Shown here: positions 1 through 9,342 of the stretch, in pieces
Layout of the letters: each line of letters opens with the position of its first letter
How positions within the stretch are numbered: the first letter of the stretch is position 1
Assembly: GCA_019359075.1 (NCBI GenBank)
Contig: JAHHIB010000052.1
Location: 1-60,813, forward strand
Reading direction: 5' to 3'
Source: Kalymmatonema hyalinum WJT4-NPBG1
Lineage (GTDB): Bacteria > Cyanobacteriota > Cyanobacteriia > Cyanobacteriales > Nostocaceae
DNA: 60,813 nt
Program-made: the position numbers and the translations under genes
The notes under the pieces: model-generated
Database searches by the model: none
What the model saw: the letters and a program-made list of their open reading frames with translations, nothing else
What the model was told of the DNA's origin: nothing

Positions 1-1
1 G

Positions 2-106
2 GAAATAGAACGCAATCAACAACGAGCTACTGTTAACTGGCGCTTCACCACTAAGGATGCACGAGTTAAACTCAACAGTCTTTATCCTACTCCTGACCTG
101 TCATAA
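2..106 (+). mobile_element. IS630-type transposase, C-terminal end (cut by window edge)
   Basis: Frame 2 is open from the window edge to TAA at 104-106 and gives 34 residues containing NWRFTTKDARVKL, which I recognise as the typical C-terminus of cyanobacterial IS630-family transposases. The catalytic DDE part would lie upstream, outside the window. The element's right end is probably shortly after the stop, near a TA at about 121-122, because a different open frame resumes there. Family assignment is from memory of the motif and is fairly secure; the exact end of the element is inferred. Confidence 0.7.
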
Positions 107-122
107 TTTCTGTGGTGAACTA

Positions 123-242
123 CTAGATGCAGTTTACAAAAAATATCCTGAAGCTGTCTTTGCACTACCAGGAATGCAACAGTGGCTAAACGCAGCCTCA
201 GATCAGCAGGAAACTATCTCTGGTTATGAGCTTACTGTCTAA
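123..242 (+). pseudogene. C-terminal remnant of an unidentified gene next to the IS end
   Basis: Just after the transposase the sequence stays open to TAA at 240-242 and encodes about 39 residues (beginning LDAVYKKYPEAVF and ending SGYELTV) that look like genuine protein. No suitable start or ribosome binding site lies outside the IS sequence. The simplest reading is the tail of a gene whose front was separated by the IS630 insertion. I do not recognise the family; a glutathione-transferase-like C-terminal helix is conceivable but unsupported. Confidence 0.35.
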
Positions 243-343
243 CTACCCGTGTAAGCTTAAACATAACAAGCTTTCTACAATATGTAGCGTAAGTAGCACC
301 TGTGTTGGAATACAAAACGTTAAATGGCACAAGGAATTGCATC

Positions 344-640
344 ATGAGTACAATCAATTTTGTCAACGAGAATCAGGAAGTTGTAGCAGCCTATGGTGCA
401 AACTTGAGGCTAAACGCTTTAGAAAACCGCATTCCCATTTACAAGATGATGGCAAAACTTATGAACTGCGGGGGTTCCGGTCAATGTGGTACCTGCATTG
501 TGGAAATTGTTGAAGGGATGGAAAACCTTTCTTCCCGGACGGACGTAGAAAAGGTGATGCTCAAGAGAAAGCCGGAAACTTACCGCTTGGCGTGTCAGAC
601 TTCTGTCTATGGTCCTGTCAGCGTCAAAACCAAACCTTAG
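344..640 (+). CDS. [2Fe-2S] ferredoxin-type protein
   Basis: A 98-residue soluble electron carrier. The cluster motif [10 protein letters not shown] gives cysteine spacing C-x5-C-x2-C, followed by a distant fourth Cys in RLACQT; this spacing is that of the adrenodoxin-like branch rather than C-x4-C of photosynthetic PetF. The ATG at 344 (MSTINFV) is chosen over the upstream in-frame start at 302 because it matches the usual N-terminus of this cyanobacterial ferredoxin and the extra 14 residues look non-coding. It stands alone, between the IS remnant and a long non-coding stretch. Redox partner cannot be told from the sequence. Confidence 0.85.
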   Translation: MSTINFVNENQEVVAAYGANLRLNALENRIPIYKMMAKLMNCGGSGQCGTCIVEIVEGMENLSSRTDVEKVMLKRKPETYRLACQTSVYGPVSVKTKP

Positions 641-1435
641 TTTTGGTTCAAATTTACTAACTAGTAGGTAAGTTTTGGTGAGATGTAGAGTGTAGAGATG
701 CCGATGCTGCTAAATAGTAGTGGGAGAAACTGGGGAAAATGTTACTTTTTTCTATTCATCGCTAACTAACCCAAGCAAAGGCTATTTTCATTACCAAGTC
801 CCGTTTGGGGGCGGGGTGTAGGGGCGCAATGCCTTCTCCTATACCCCGTCAGGAACTTCAGCCTTATACTTTGAACGTTAAAAGTTTTACTCCAGACTAC
901 TTTTAAAGCTAACTTAACCTTGCTTTTATCTTTAGCAATTATAATTCTTAATGTTTAAGTAATAGCACGTAATCATTTTGATAAAACTAAAATTAATTTG
1001 ACTTTCTACTTTATTAGAAGAACTTATAGGTAATGCTACAGGTATCAGGTTTCTACTTCTCCTCAAAAGGCAAATAATACTACTATCTATCCACTCGACA
1101 ACATCAAAATTTCACAATGAAATTAGTGAATAACCACAATTTTTACTCTAAATAATGTAGTAATATACACGTTATGCCAGGGCAGTAAAAAACACTGAAT
1201 TAAGATGACCAGGGTAAAGGTAAGCATCTACAATTACATCTACCCTCGTTCCAACTGGTAAGGACATTTCAATAGCTAGCAAAAATATTTCCACAGGTGT
1301 ATTCACTTTAAGTGTGTCAACTTAAATACACCTTTATTGATATGGCTCGCTTTTGGCTAAGAAACAGGCAGTAGGCGGACGAGTCGGAAATTGTCTTTCT
1401 CTATTAAATTCATACTTCTCATAGAGGTGTCTTAA
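641..1435. other. Non-coding stretch upstream of the secreted nuclease gene
   Basis: About 800 bases with no convincing open frame on either strand. It is AT-rich, with one GC-rich patch around 805-850. It probably holds the leader and promoter of the nuclease gene, but I could not pick a promoter with confidence. Confidence 0.5.
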
Positions 1436-4400
1436 ATGTCGTCTGCATATTACGTTCTAGCGATCGCTCCCTTCACCCAAGACTGGAGTAACACAGGACT
1501 CATCACCACCGATGACAACTGGGATAATGTCCCTAGCATTGTTGGCTACCGGGGCGATGATTTGACAACTGCTACAGGTACGGACCCGCAGACTGTTGTC
1601 GCCGACGGAACCTCAACTCCAGTTGATGTAATAGCAAATCAGACTAATCCCAACATAACAACTGGTGGCGTTGCCGAGTTCCAGATAGCTAACCCTGTCG
1701 TTGCTCTCCAAGGATCGGGTACGGCAGATGCCCCGTTTGTGCAAATTTATCTCGATACTACAAGTGTCAACAATATCAACGTCTCCTATCTCCTACGAGA
1801 CATTGACGGTTCGGCTGATAATTCTACACAGCCTGTTGCCTTACAATATCGCGTCGGTACGACAGGGAACTTCACGAATGTACCCGCTGCCTTTGTTGCA
1901 GATGCTAGCACTGGACCAAGTCAGGCAACTCTAGAAACCGCAGTTAACGTTCAATTGCCAGCAGCTGTAGCAAATCAGTCCCAAGTCCAACTGCGGATTA
2001 TCACGACTAATGCTGTTGGTAATGATGAGTGGATTGGGATTGATAATATCTCTATCTCAGGAACACCGATAACATCAACAGTTCCAACCCTCACGATTCA
2101 AGCAACAGACGCAGCAGCAGCAGAGGCGGGATCTGATCCAGGAACTTTCAGAATCACACGCACGGGTGATACCAGCGCTTCCCTGGGTGTCAATTACACC
2201 GTTGCTACAGGTGCAGGTCAGGCAACGAATGGTACTGATTACACACCTAACTTAACTGGCACTGCCGCGATCGCAGCAGGTCAATCATTTGTAGATATCA
2301 CGATTACACCTGTTGATGATACTACAGTAGAAGGGAATGAGACAGTAACACTCACACTGGTTGATACTACTGACTATGACTTGGGTGGTACCAGCACCGC
2401 AACCGTGACTATTACAGATAATGATGTTGCTGCTGGAACTCGCATCCGTGACATTCAAGGTGCGGCGCACATCTCACCCCTGAATGGTCAGGCGGTGAAC
2501 AACGTACCCGGTATCGTCACGGCTACACGTTCCAACGGCTTCTACCTGCAAGACCCTAATCCAGATACCAATGATGCCACCTCAGAGGGCATTTTTGTCT
2601 TCACCTCCTCTGCACCGACAGTAGCTGTAGGAAACTCGGTAACGGTAAGCGGTACCGTATCGGAGTTCCGCCCTGGTGGTGCCAACAGTGCTAACCTCAC
2701 CACCACTCAGATTAGCAGCCCATCGATTACCACAGTCTCGACAGGTAACCCGTTACCTACTGCCACAGTGCTTGGCAATGGCGGACGGACAATTCCAACT
2801 ACTGTGATTGAAGATGATGCAAATGGCAGTGTAGAAACCAGTGGCGTTTTTGACCCTGCACAAGACGGCATTGACTTCTACGAAAGCGTGGAAGGAATGC
2901 TAGTACAGGTCAATAATGCTGTGGCGGTGGGACCAACCAGTGATAATGGTGAAATCCCAGTGTTGGCAGACAACGGTGCAAATGCTAGCGTTCGCACGGC
3001 TCGTGGCGGCATTGTGATTCAGCCTGGTGACTTTAACCCAGAGCGGATCATCATTGATGATGCGATTATTACCAGTGAGCCACAGGTGAATGTCGGAGAT
3101 AGCTTTAACGGGGCGACTGTTGGGGTAATTGATTACAGCTTCGGCAACTTCAAGCTGTTGAATACTCAACCTCTGCCTAGCGTGACCTCTGGTGGTTTGC
3201 AGCGGGAAGTCACCAACCTGAGTCCCACCGCTAACCAACTCACAGTTGGCACCTTCAACGTAGAAAACCTTGACCCTAGTGATGGGGCGACAAAGTTTAA
3301 CAACCTCGCGAGCCGAATTGTCAATAACCTAAAATCCCCAGACATCATTAATCTGGAAGAAATTCAGGACAACAACGGACCAACAAATGACAGTGTCGTT
3401 GATGCTAGTCAAACGTTCCAGACATTAATTAATGCGATCGCCACTGCTGGTGGTCCCACGTATGAATTCCGCCAGATTAACCCAGTAGATGACACCAACG
3501 GCGGAGAACCTGGTGGTAATATCCGGGTAGGCTTCCTGTTCAATCCTGGGCGCGTACAGTTTGTTGACCGTCCCGGTGGCACTTCCACCTCCGGCACCAC
3601 AGTCAGTAACGTGGGTGGTGCTCCTGAGCCTTCTTTTAGTCCTGGTTTGATTGACCCCACCAACTCCACCTTCAACAACAGTCGCAAGCCTTTGGTTGGC
3701 GAATTCACCTTCAACGGTCGAAGCGTATTTGTGGTGGGCAACCACTTCAACTCCAAAGGCGGTGATCAACCCCTGTTTGGAGCGAATCAACCGCCAGTAC
3801 TCACTAGCGAGACACAGCGCAACCAGCAAGCCACAGTGGTAAGAGATTTTGTCCAGAGTATTTTGGCAATTGACCCCAATGCCAATGTGGTGGTAGCAGG
3901 TGACTTAAATGACTTTGAGTTTTCCAACCCCGTCAACAATCTTGAAAGTGCTGGGCTGACGACTCTGATTGAAACGCTGCCTCAGAACGAGCGATACAGC
4001 TACGTCTTTGACGGCAACTCCCAAACACTGGATCATATTCTTGTCAGTAGCAATTTGCTCAATAACTTGGATGGGTTTGATTCGGTTCATATCAACTCAG
4101 AGTTTGCCGATCAAGACAGTGACCACGACCCCGTTCTGGCTCGGTTCAATCTAGCGCCTAGCGTGATTAATGGCACATCTGGTCGCGACACTCTAGTTGG
4201 CACCTCTGACAATGACAGAATTATTGGCGGTGCAGGAGCTGATACGCTCAGTGGTGGTCCTCGCAGTGACCAGTTTGCTTATACCAATATCCGCGATCGC
4301 GGTGACACAATCAATGACTTCCAGGTAAGCATTGACAAACTAGTCTTCACGGAACTACTCGACAGCCTAGTTCCTGGAGGCTACAGCGGCACCGACGCCA

Positions 4401-4564
4401 TTGCCGATGGCTATGTGAGAGTTGTACAGGGCAGCAGTTCCAATAACTTTGGCGTGGAAATTGACTCCGATGGTTCCACAGGCGGAGACATCTTTAGACC
4501 GTTCATTGGTGTGAACGTAGCTGGTACAGGTAGCCTTAATAGCCCCAGTAACTTTGTATTCTAA
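1436..4564 (+). CDS. Secreted multidomain nuclease/phosphoesterase (ExeM/NucH-like) with Calx-beta and RTX-like tail
   Basis: A 1042-residue protein of the extracellular endonuclease/exonuclease/phosphatase class. In order: an N-terminal beta-rich region (about 1-215); a Calx-beta domain (about 216-330, with the typical DDTTVEGNETVTLTL ending); a beta-rich region with an OB-like part; the EEP fold from about 600, with TFNVENL, then NLEEIQDNN, the metal site GDLND near 822 and SDHDP near 895; and an RTX-like segment GTSDNDRIIGGAGADTL near 920-940. No classical signal peptide is visible; the RTX-like repeat suggests type I export. It likely degrades extracellular nucleic acid for phosphate or in biofilm. 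The next gene, 130 bases on, is also an exported protein. Confidence 0.85.
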   Translation: MSSAYYVLAIAPFTQDWSNTGLITTDDNWDNVPSIVGYRGDDLTTATGTDPQTVVADGTSTPVDVIANQTNPNITTGGVAEFQIANPVVALQGSGTADAPFVQIYLDTTSVNNINVSYLLRDIDGSADNSTQPVALQYRVGTTGNFTNVPAAFVADASTGPSQATLETAVNVQLPAAVANQSQVQLRIITTNAVGNDEWIGIDNISISGTPITSTVPTLTIQATDAAAAEAGSDPGTFRITRTGDTSASLGVNYTVATGAGQATNGTDYTPNLTGTAAIAAGQSFVDITITPVDDTTVEGNETVTLTLVDTTDYDLGGTSTATVTITDNDVAAGTRIRDIQGAAHISPLNGQAVNNVPGIVTATRSNGFYLQDPNPDTNDATSEGIFVFTSSAPTVAVGNSVTVSGTVSEFRPGGANSANLTTTQISSPSITTVSTGNPLPTATVLGNGGRTIPTTVIEDDANGSVETSGVFDPAQDGIDFYESVEGMLVQVNNAVAVGPTSDNGEIPVLADNGANASVRTARGGIVIQPGDFNPERIIIDDAIITSEPQVNVGDSFNGATVGVIDYSFGNFKLLNTQPLPSVTSGGLQREVTNLSPTANQLTVGTFNVENLDPSDGATKFNNLASRIVNNLKSPDIINLEEIQDNNGPTNDSVVDASQTFQTLINAIATAGGPTYEFRQINPVDDTNGGEPGGNIRVGFLFNPGRVQFVDRPGGTSTSGTTVSNVGGAPEPSFSPGLIDPTNSTFNNSRKPLVGEFTFNGRSVFVVGNHFNSKGGDQPLFGANQPPVLTSETQRNQQATVVRDFVQSILAIDPNANVVVAGDLNDFEFSNPVNNLESAGLTTLIETLPQNERYSYVFDGNSQTLDHILVSSNLLNNLDGFDSVHINSEFADQDSDHDPVLARFNLAPSVINGTSGRDTLVGTSDNDRIIGGAGADTLSGGPRSDQFAYTNIRDRGDTINDFQVSIDKLVFTELLDSLVPGGYSGTDAIADGYVRVVQGSSSNNFGVEIDSDGSTGGDIFRPFIGVNVAGTGSLNSPSNFVF

Positions 4565-4695
4565 AGCTGCTTTTAAGCTGCACTGGGAAGCACTACCCCA
4601 AAGAAAGACTCGAATACCAGACATCAACAATAAAAGCTGGCATCTACCAATTTATTCATCGATACAGTTGTTAGACGCAACTCATGGAGTTCTAA

Positions 4696-5388
4696 ATGTC
4701 AGCGAAAACTTTGCTCAAGTCTTTACTTAAATGTTCATCTCGAAAGGCTGTAGTATTAAGCTTGTTCAGCTTAGGTAGTTTGACGATTGCCTCCCCCTCT
4801 TTTGCTGCCAGTCTCGATGTTGGCAGTTGGACTAGATCGGGTGATGTTTCTCAGACTCCTGGTCAAGCCACACTGACCAATGCCTTCCCTGGTGGCGTTG
4901 ATGATACTGCCGCTAACCCCAACAATATTTCCAATGTCTCTGGCAATCAACCGACCTTTATTAGTAACCTAGAAACTTTTCTCGGTGTTAATCAAGGAGC
5001 TCTCGGTCTTGATGCTACCGAAGGCTCTGCCATCCAGACGCCTTTAAGCATCATGGCTGGAGATGTTTTCAGCTTTGACTCGAACTTCTTGACCAACGAC
5101 GATCCCGGCTTTGACCGCGCCTTTGTGACAATTGTGAACTCAACGATTGGCAACTCAGTCATTCCTGTGACGGGCAATTCTCGTTTCAGCTATACCTTCA
5201 CAACTGCTGGTAACTACAACGTTGGCATTGGCGTTGTTGATGGAGGGAATGATTTTACTCGCTCGTCACGATTGTCAGTAAGCAACGCGAACCTAGAGCC
5301 AGTTCCCGAACCCCTGACCATTCTGGGTTCACTTTCGGCTTTGGGGTTTGGCGCAGGTTTGCGGCGGCGGTTCCGCAAACAAGCGTAA
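4696..5388 (+). CDS. PEP-CTERM sorting-signal protein, function unknown
   Basis: A 230-residue exported protein. It has an N-terminal signal peptide (basic start, hydrophobic core, cleavage around SFAASLD), a Ser/Thr/Asn-rich beta-type body, and a C-terminal PEP-CTERM signal: VPEPLTILGS, a short hydrophobic helix and the basic end RRRFRKQA. Proteins with this tail are processed by exosortase and often end up in the extracellular matrix or sheath. The body has no recognised domain. A terminator follows 25 bases after the stop, so this gene ends its transcription unit. Confidence 0.85.
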   Translation: MSAKTLLKSLLKCSSRKAVVLSLFSLGSLTIASPSFAASLDVGSWTRSGDVSQTPGQATLTNAFPGGVDDTAANPNNISNVSGNQPTFISNLETFLGVNQGALGLDATEGSAIQTPLSIMAGDVFSFDSNFLTNDDPGFDRAFVTIVNSTIGNSVIPVTGNSRFSYTFTTAGNYNVGIGVVDGGNDFTRSSRLSVSNANLEPVPEPLTILGSLSALGFGAGLRRRFRKQA

Positions 5389-5412
5389 GTATTGAGCCTT
5401 AATCCTTTTGTG

Positions 5413-5436
5413 AGACGGGTATCTCGCCCGTCTTTT
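5413..5436 (+). terminator. Intrinsic terminator after the PEP-CTERM gene
   Basis: A seven-base GC-rich stem (AGACGGG / CCCGTCT) with a seven-base loop runs into TTTT. It lies 25 bases after the plus-strand stop and before the convergent dapF gene. Confidence 0.75.
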
Positions 5437-5477
5437 CCATATCATAGGCAGGCAATATGCCCACCTGACAAGAGCCT

Positions 5478-6326
5478 TTATTCAACTTTGCCAGTAAAAA
5501 CTCGCTCGGCTGGTCCTGTCATATAAAGGCGTTGGTCAATTTCTGACCATTCAATTAGCAGAGGTCCTCCCGGAAGTTCAACGGTTGCAATGCGAGCGGA
5601 CTTCCCCGTCAATACACCCGCGACCAACGACGCACACGCGCCCGTGCCACAAGCTAAAGTAATACCAGCCCCTCGTTCCCATACCCGCATTTTTACGTAG
5701 TCAGGACGCACCACTTGAATAAATTCTGTATTTATCCTTTGGGGAAAAGCTGAGTGATGCTCAAACTCGGGACCAATGACTTCCAGAGGGATTGCTGCAA
5801 CGTCATCTACAAAGGTAATACAGTGAGGATTCCCCATACTGACACAGGTGACATCCCAAGTTTTCCCCGCTACCTCCAGGGGTTGATCAATTACTTTTTC
5901 GTTAGCTGGGCGTATAGTGGTAGGAATTTCACCAGCGAGTAGCTTGGGGATACCCATATCCACCTTAACTTGACCATCGGCCATGAGTTGGGGCGTAATC
6001 ACACCAGCTAGCGTATGAATGCGATATTGGCCGCTGTTTTTGGCGTCACCTTCTAAATCAGCTAAAAAAGCAGCGAGACAGCGAATGCCATTACCACACA
6101 TTTCTGGTTCTGAACCATCGGAATTGAAAATTCGCATGGTGTAGTCAGTACCGTTTTCGGCAGGCAAGGCAAAAATGACACCATCGGCACCGATACCAAA
6201 GTGGCGATCGCACAACTTAACTGCTTGTTCGGGAGTGATGATGGGCGTTGATGACGAGCGATTGTCAATCAAGATGAAATCATTGCCCAGACCGTGATAC
6301 TTAGTAAATTCGATTGCCATTGCCAA
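5478..6326 (-). CDS. dapF: Diaminopimelate epimerase
   Basis: This 282-residue cytoplasmic enzyme converts LL- to meso-diaminopimelate for peptidoglycan and lysine synthesis. It opens with the family hallmark KYHGLGNDF, and the two active-site cysteines are present: Cys77 in EMCGNGIRC and Cys226 in ACGTGACAS. Length is normal. Translation may begin at the first Met or at the third residue (MAIEF); the second fits homologues slightly better. hfq starts divergently 89 bases away, an arrangement I recall from other cyanobacteria. Confidence 0.96.
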   Translation of the reverse strand: MAMAIEFTKYHGLGNDFILIDNRSSSTPIITPEQAVKLCDRHFGIGADGVIFALPAENGTDYTMRIFNSDGSEPEMCGNGIRCLAAFLADLEGDAKNSGQYRIHTLAGVITPQLMADGQVKVDMGIPKLLAGEIPTTIRPANEKVIDQPLEVAGKTWDVTCVSMGNPHCITFVDDVAAIPLEVIGPEFEHHSAFPQRINTEFIQVVRPDYVKMRVWERGAGITLACGTGACASLVAGVLTGKSARIATVELPGGPLLIEWSEIDQRLYMTGPAERVFTGKVE

Positions 6327-6400
6327 AATCGATGAAGTATATTTAAGTTTCTATGTCATTAGTGTATTGTGCTTTGTCAATTGTGAGTTACGACTAAATT

Positions 6401-6421
6401 AATGACTAATAACTAATGACT
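6401..6421 (+). repeat. TAATGAC-type heptamer array covering the hfq start codon
   Basis: Three adjoining seven-base units (AATGACT, AATAACT, AATGACT) run straight into the hfq reading frame. The ATG at 6416 lies in the third unit. This is the same short tandem repeat family seen at 6661, 24568 and 47628. Confidence 0.8.
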
Positions 6422-6637
6422 ATGATTACGGAATTTGACACCTCACTGCCTAGCGTTCGGCAAATACAAAACCTGATTCAACAAGCAGCGACAATTCAGT
6501 TAAAACTGCTAACTGGCGACACATTGACTGGGAAAGTCATATGGCAAGACGCACAATGTGTGTGTCTTGTAGATGAAAACAGCGAGCAAACCACTGTGTG
6601 GAAGCAAGCCATTGCATACATCAAGCCCAAACAATAG
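6416..6637 (+). CDS. hfq: Cyanobacterial Hfq homologue
   Basis: A 73-residue Sm-like protein. It matches the divergent cyanobacterial Hfq: LPSVRQIQNLI at the start, then KLLTGDTLTGKVIWQD in the Sm1 region and IAYIKPKQ at the end; the canonical enterobacterial Sm2 motif (YKHA) is absent, as is usual in cyanobacteria. In Synechocystis this protein is needed for type IV pilus motility and binds the pilus ATPase rather than acting as a general RNA chaperone. Two in-frame ATGs (6416 and 6422) are possible starts; the first lies inside a heptamer repeat. It is divergent from dapF. Confidence 0.9.
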   Translation: MTMITEFDTSLPSVRQIQNLIQQAATIQLKLLTGDTLTGKVIWQDAQCVCLVDENSEQTTVWKQAIAYIKPKQ

Positions 6638-6660
6638 TCCTTTGTTGATTGTCCTTTGTG

Positions 6661-6693
6661 CTAATGACTAATGACTAATGACTAATGACTAAT
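6661..6693. repeat. CTAATGA heptamer array overlapping the antiporter stop codon
   Basis: Almost five perfect seven-base units. The last unit supplies the CTA (TAG on the minus strand) at 6689-6691 that ends the antiporter gene. It lies between the convergent hfq and antiporter genes. Confidence 0.9.
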
Positions 6694-9028
6694 CCAGCAC
6701 AGTATCCATCGGTAAAAACTCTTTGAGTGCTTCTGCTTCGCCTGCTTTCACCAGTGGGATAGATAGCGGTATTTCCCGACCTGGGGTAAACAACTGTACA
6801 AGTTGATTCAGACAAAACAAGTTACCGCACAATAAAACTTGGTCGCGGACTTGCAAGTCCTTGCTAGGATCAGGAAAGCGGATAAACTTGCTATCTCGCC
6901 GTATTGCCTGCACCATGACCCCATATTGGTTGCGGATGTCCAAATCTGCAAGAGTTTTCCCAACAACTGGACTGTCGGCTGAGATAGTTACCCATTGACA
7001 AGCGCTATTTTCACCGGGAACAGCAGCTTGACCTTTAGCGAATTCATCCAAAGCCGCCAATTCATCATCAGAACCAACAACCAAAAGGCGATCGCCCTCT
7101 TTTAAGGTAGTCTCAGCCGGAGGATAATCTATTTCTTCACCTCCTTCGCGACGAATTGCCATCAAACTTGCCCCTGTTAAGTAGCGCATATCCGCTTCGT
7201 CTAAGGTCATACCGACCAGAGGTGAACCAGATGGTAAGGGATACCAACGCTTGTTGAGGTCTTGAGTTGCTTGTTGCAAATCGCGGGAAACCTCAGACGC
7301 GGATTGTTCTGGTCGCAAATCCAAATAATGACGATTGCGGATTTCCTGCATTTCTCGCTGCACCACAGCAGTATTGAAACCCAAGTCAGTTAATATGTAA
7401 GCCACCATTTCTAAACTCGCTTCAAACTCTGGTTGCACAACTTCCCGCGCCCCAAGTTGATAAAGCACCTCAATACTTTTATCATTGGTAGCGCGAACAA
7501 CGACATCCAAATTAGGAGACAATTCCAAAGCGCGTTTCAGGGAAAGACGTGTACTCATGGGGTCAGGAAGTGCGATCGCCATTCCTCGGGCGGTGTGTAC
7601 CCCAGCGGTTTCTAAAACGTGAAAACTCACGCAATTGCCATAAACATAAGGAACTCCAGCTTCCCGCAACTGCTGAATTCGACTTTCTGCCTGGTCAATC
7701 ACCACCACAGCCAAATCGTGCTGCTGTAGCAACTTCACCAAATTGCGTCCCACTCGCCCATAGCCGCAGACCACCACATGGTTTTTCGTCGGTAGTTCGT
7801 CAGCAACCGCCAACGGCTGACCTTCTCCGCTTAAATAGGGCTTCAGCCAAGGTATTGATTCTACCCAGTCAAATAAAATCGGAACCAAACGCAGCACAAA
7901 AGGGGTCAGCACCAATGTTACTGCTGTTGTCCCCAAAATCAGTGAATAGACTCGTCGGGAAACCAGTCCCAGCGCCTGTCCTTCACTGGCAAGAACAAAG
8001 GAAAATTCTCCAATCTGAGCTAGTCCCAACCCAACAATTAACGCTGTTTTCAAGGGGTAGCGAAACAATTTCACCAGTGGCGTAATAATCAAAAATTTAC
8101 CAACAAACACCAGTGTCACCAATCCTAGAATTAATTCCAGGTTGTTCCACAAAAACACTGGGTCGATTAACATCCCAATAGAGGCAAAAAATAAACTGGC
8201 AAAAATATCTCGCAGTGGCTCTACATATGTTAAAGTTTGGTCGGCGTATTCCACCTCTGAAATCATCAAACCAGCGACAAACGCCCCCATTTCAATAGAA
8301 AGCCCCATATACTCTGTCAGTAGGGCAATACCTAAACACAGCGCCACCACGCCTAATAAAAATAATTCTCGGCTTTCAGTACGGGCTAGCAGTCGCAACA
8401 AAGGAGGGATGAGCCAAATCCCAGCGCCGACTGCACCAGCAGCAAATAAACCAATCCGCAACAGCGCCAAGAGCACTGCTATACCAATTGATTCCATTGG
8501 TTGGTTAAGAGCTGGTAGAACCGCGATCATCAGTCCCAGCGCTAAATCCTGCACTACCAAAATTCCCAGCATCACCTGTCCGTGGGGCGTTTCTGTTTCA
8601 TTACGCTCCATCAAGCACTTAAGGACAACTGCTGTGGAAGACAAAGATAGAATTGCCCCCAAAAACATACCCTTAGCTGGTAAATATGCCCAAGCTCCTG
8701 CGGCACCACATACCAAAACGGTGATTAGAATCGTCAGGGCAATTTGTAGTCCGCCTCCCCCAAGAGCGATCGCCTGGACTTTTTTAAGTTCTGTAAAGGA
8801 AAACTCAACTCCCAAGGCAAATAATAAAAAGGCGACTCCGAACTGAGCCAAAGTTTCTACTTGAATCAATTCTTTAACGAGTCCTAGTCCGGCTGGTCCT
8901 ACGACCATCCCACCAATGAGATACCCCAGTAAAACCGGTTGTCGCAAAAGCGCCGCCATAAGTCCACCACAGGCGGCTACGGCGAAAACTGAAACTAAAT
9001 CAACTATTAGCCTAAAATCTTCCTGCAC
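6689..9028 (-). CDS. CPA2-family cation:proton antiporter with RCK (TrkA) domains
   Basis: A 779-residue inner-membrane transporter of the KefB/NapA type. Residues 1 to about 390 form a row of hydrophobic helices (starting DFRLIVDLVSVFAVAACGG, with the LLGYLIGGMVVGP and FLLFALGVEFS segments). A TrkA-N nucleotide-binding domain begins near 415 (VVVCGYGRVGRNLVKLL) and is followed by two TrkA-C-like domains near 590-660 and 680-755. Such proteins exchange K+ or Na+ for protons, gated by a nucleotide or ligand on the RCK domains. Two TrkA-C copies are more than in KefB. The gene seems monocistronic; its stop codon lies in a heptamer repeat. Substrate ion not determinable. Confidence 0.9.
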   Translation of the reverse strand: MQEDFRLIVDLVSVFAVAACGGLMAALLRQPVLLGYLIGGMVVGPAGLGLVKELIQVETLAQFGVAFLLFALGVEFSFTELKKVQAIALGGGGLQIALTILITVLVCGAAGAWAYLPAKGMFLGAILSLSSTAVVLKCLMERNETETPHGQVMLGILVVQDLALGLMIAVLPALNQPMESIGIAVLLALLRIGLFAAGAVGAGIWLIPPLLRLLARTESRELFLLGVVALCLGIALLTEYMGLSIEMGAFVAGLMISEVEYADQTLTYVEPLRDIFASLFFASIGMLIDPVFLWNNLELILGLVTLVFVGKFLIITPLVKLFRYPLKTALIVGLGLAQIGEFSFVLASEGQALGLVSRRVYSLILGTTAVTLVLTPFVLRLVPILFDWVESIPWLKPYLSGEGQPLAVADELPTKNHVVVCGYGRVGRNLVKLLQQHDLAVVVIDQAESRIQQLREAGVPYVYGNCVSFHVLETAGVHTARGMAIALPDPMSTRLSLKRALELSPNLDVVVRATNDKSIEVLYQLGAREVVQPEFEASLEMVAYILTDLGFNTAVVQREMQEIRNRHYLDLRPEQSASEVSRDLQQATQDLNKRWYPLPSGSPLVGMTLDEADMRYLTGASLMAIRREGGEEIDYPPAETTLKEGDRLLVVGSDDELAALDEFAKGQAAVPGENSACQWVTISADSPVVGKTLADLDIRNQYGVMVQAIRRDSKFIRFPDPSKDLQVRDQVLLCGNLFCLNQLVQLFTPGREIPLSIPLVKAGEAEALKEFLPMDTVLD

Positions 9029-9342
9029 AAGCTTATAAAAGTACTATTAAAACCTATTAACATAAAGCATACAAAGTTTTTCATTAGTGTGGAAGTCAGT
9101 TCGTTACAGTTGCCAACGCTATGAGTATGGCGTGGACTAAACTTAGAACCAGTGGTTTTAAGGTATCAGAATTGTGCTTCGGTGAATTTGAGTAATCCGC
9201 TTATAACTACCACATCCGTAAAATTGACATGAGATTTTGGTAGCATATGATTTCAATACTGTTTCAACAACAGCAAATTTAGGAAACTCAAACTATACTT
9301 TAATCTGTCTTTCAAAAGAAGAAGATTTTTAGTAGCTCCTCT
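9029..9342. other. Divergent intergenic region
   Basis: About 310 AT-rich bases between the divergent antiporter and M23 peptidase genes, so promoters of both should be here. I see no open frame or strong palindrome. Confidence 0.5.

Noticed and set aside
8142-8846. 234-residue open frame antisense to the antiporter
   Set aside because: It mirrors the reading frame of the clear antiporter gene, has a biased composition (Ser/Pro/Lys/Ala) and no domain or ribosome binding site.
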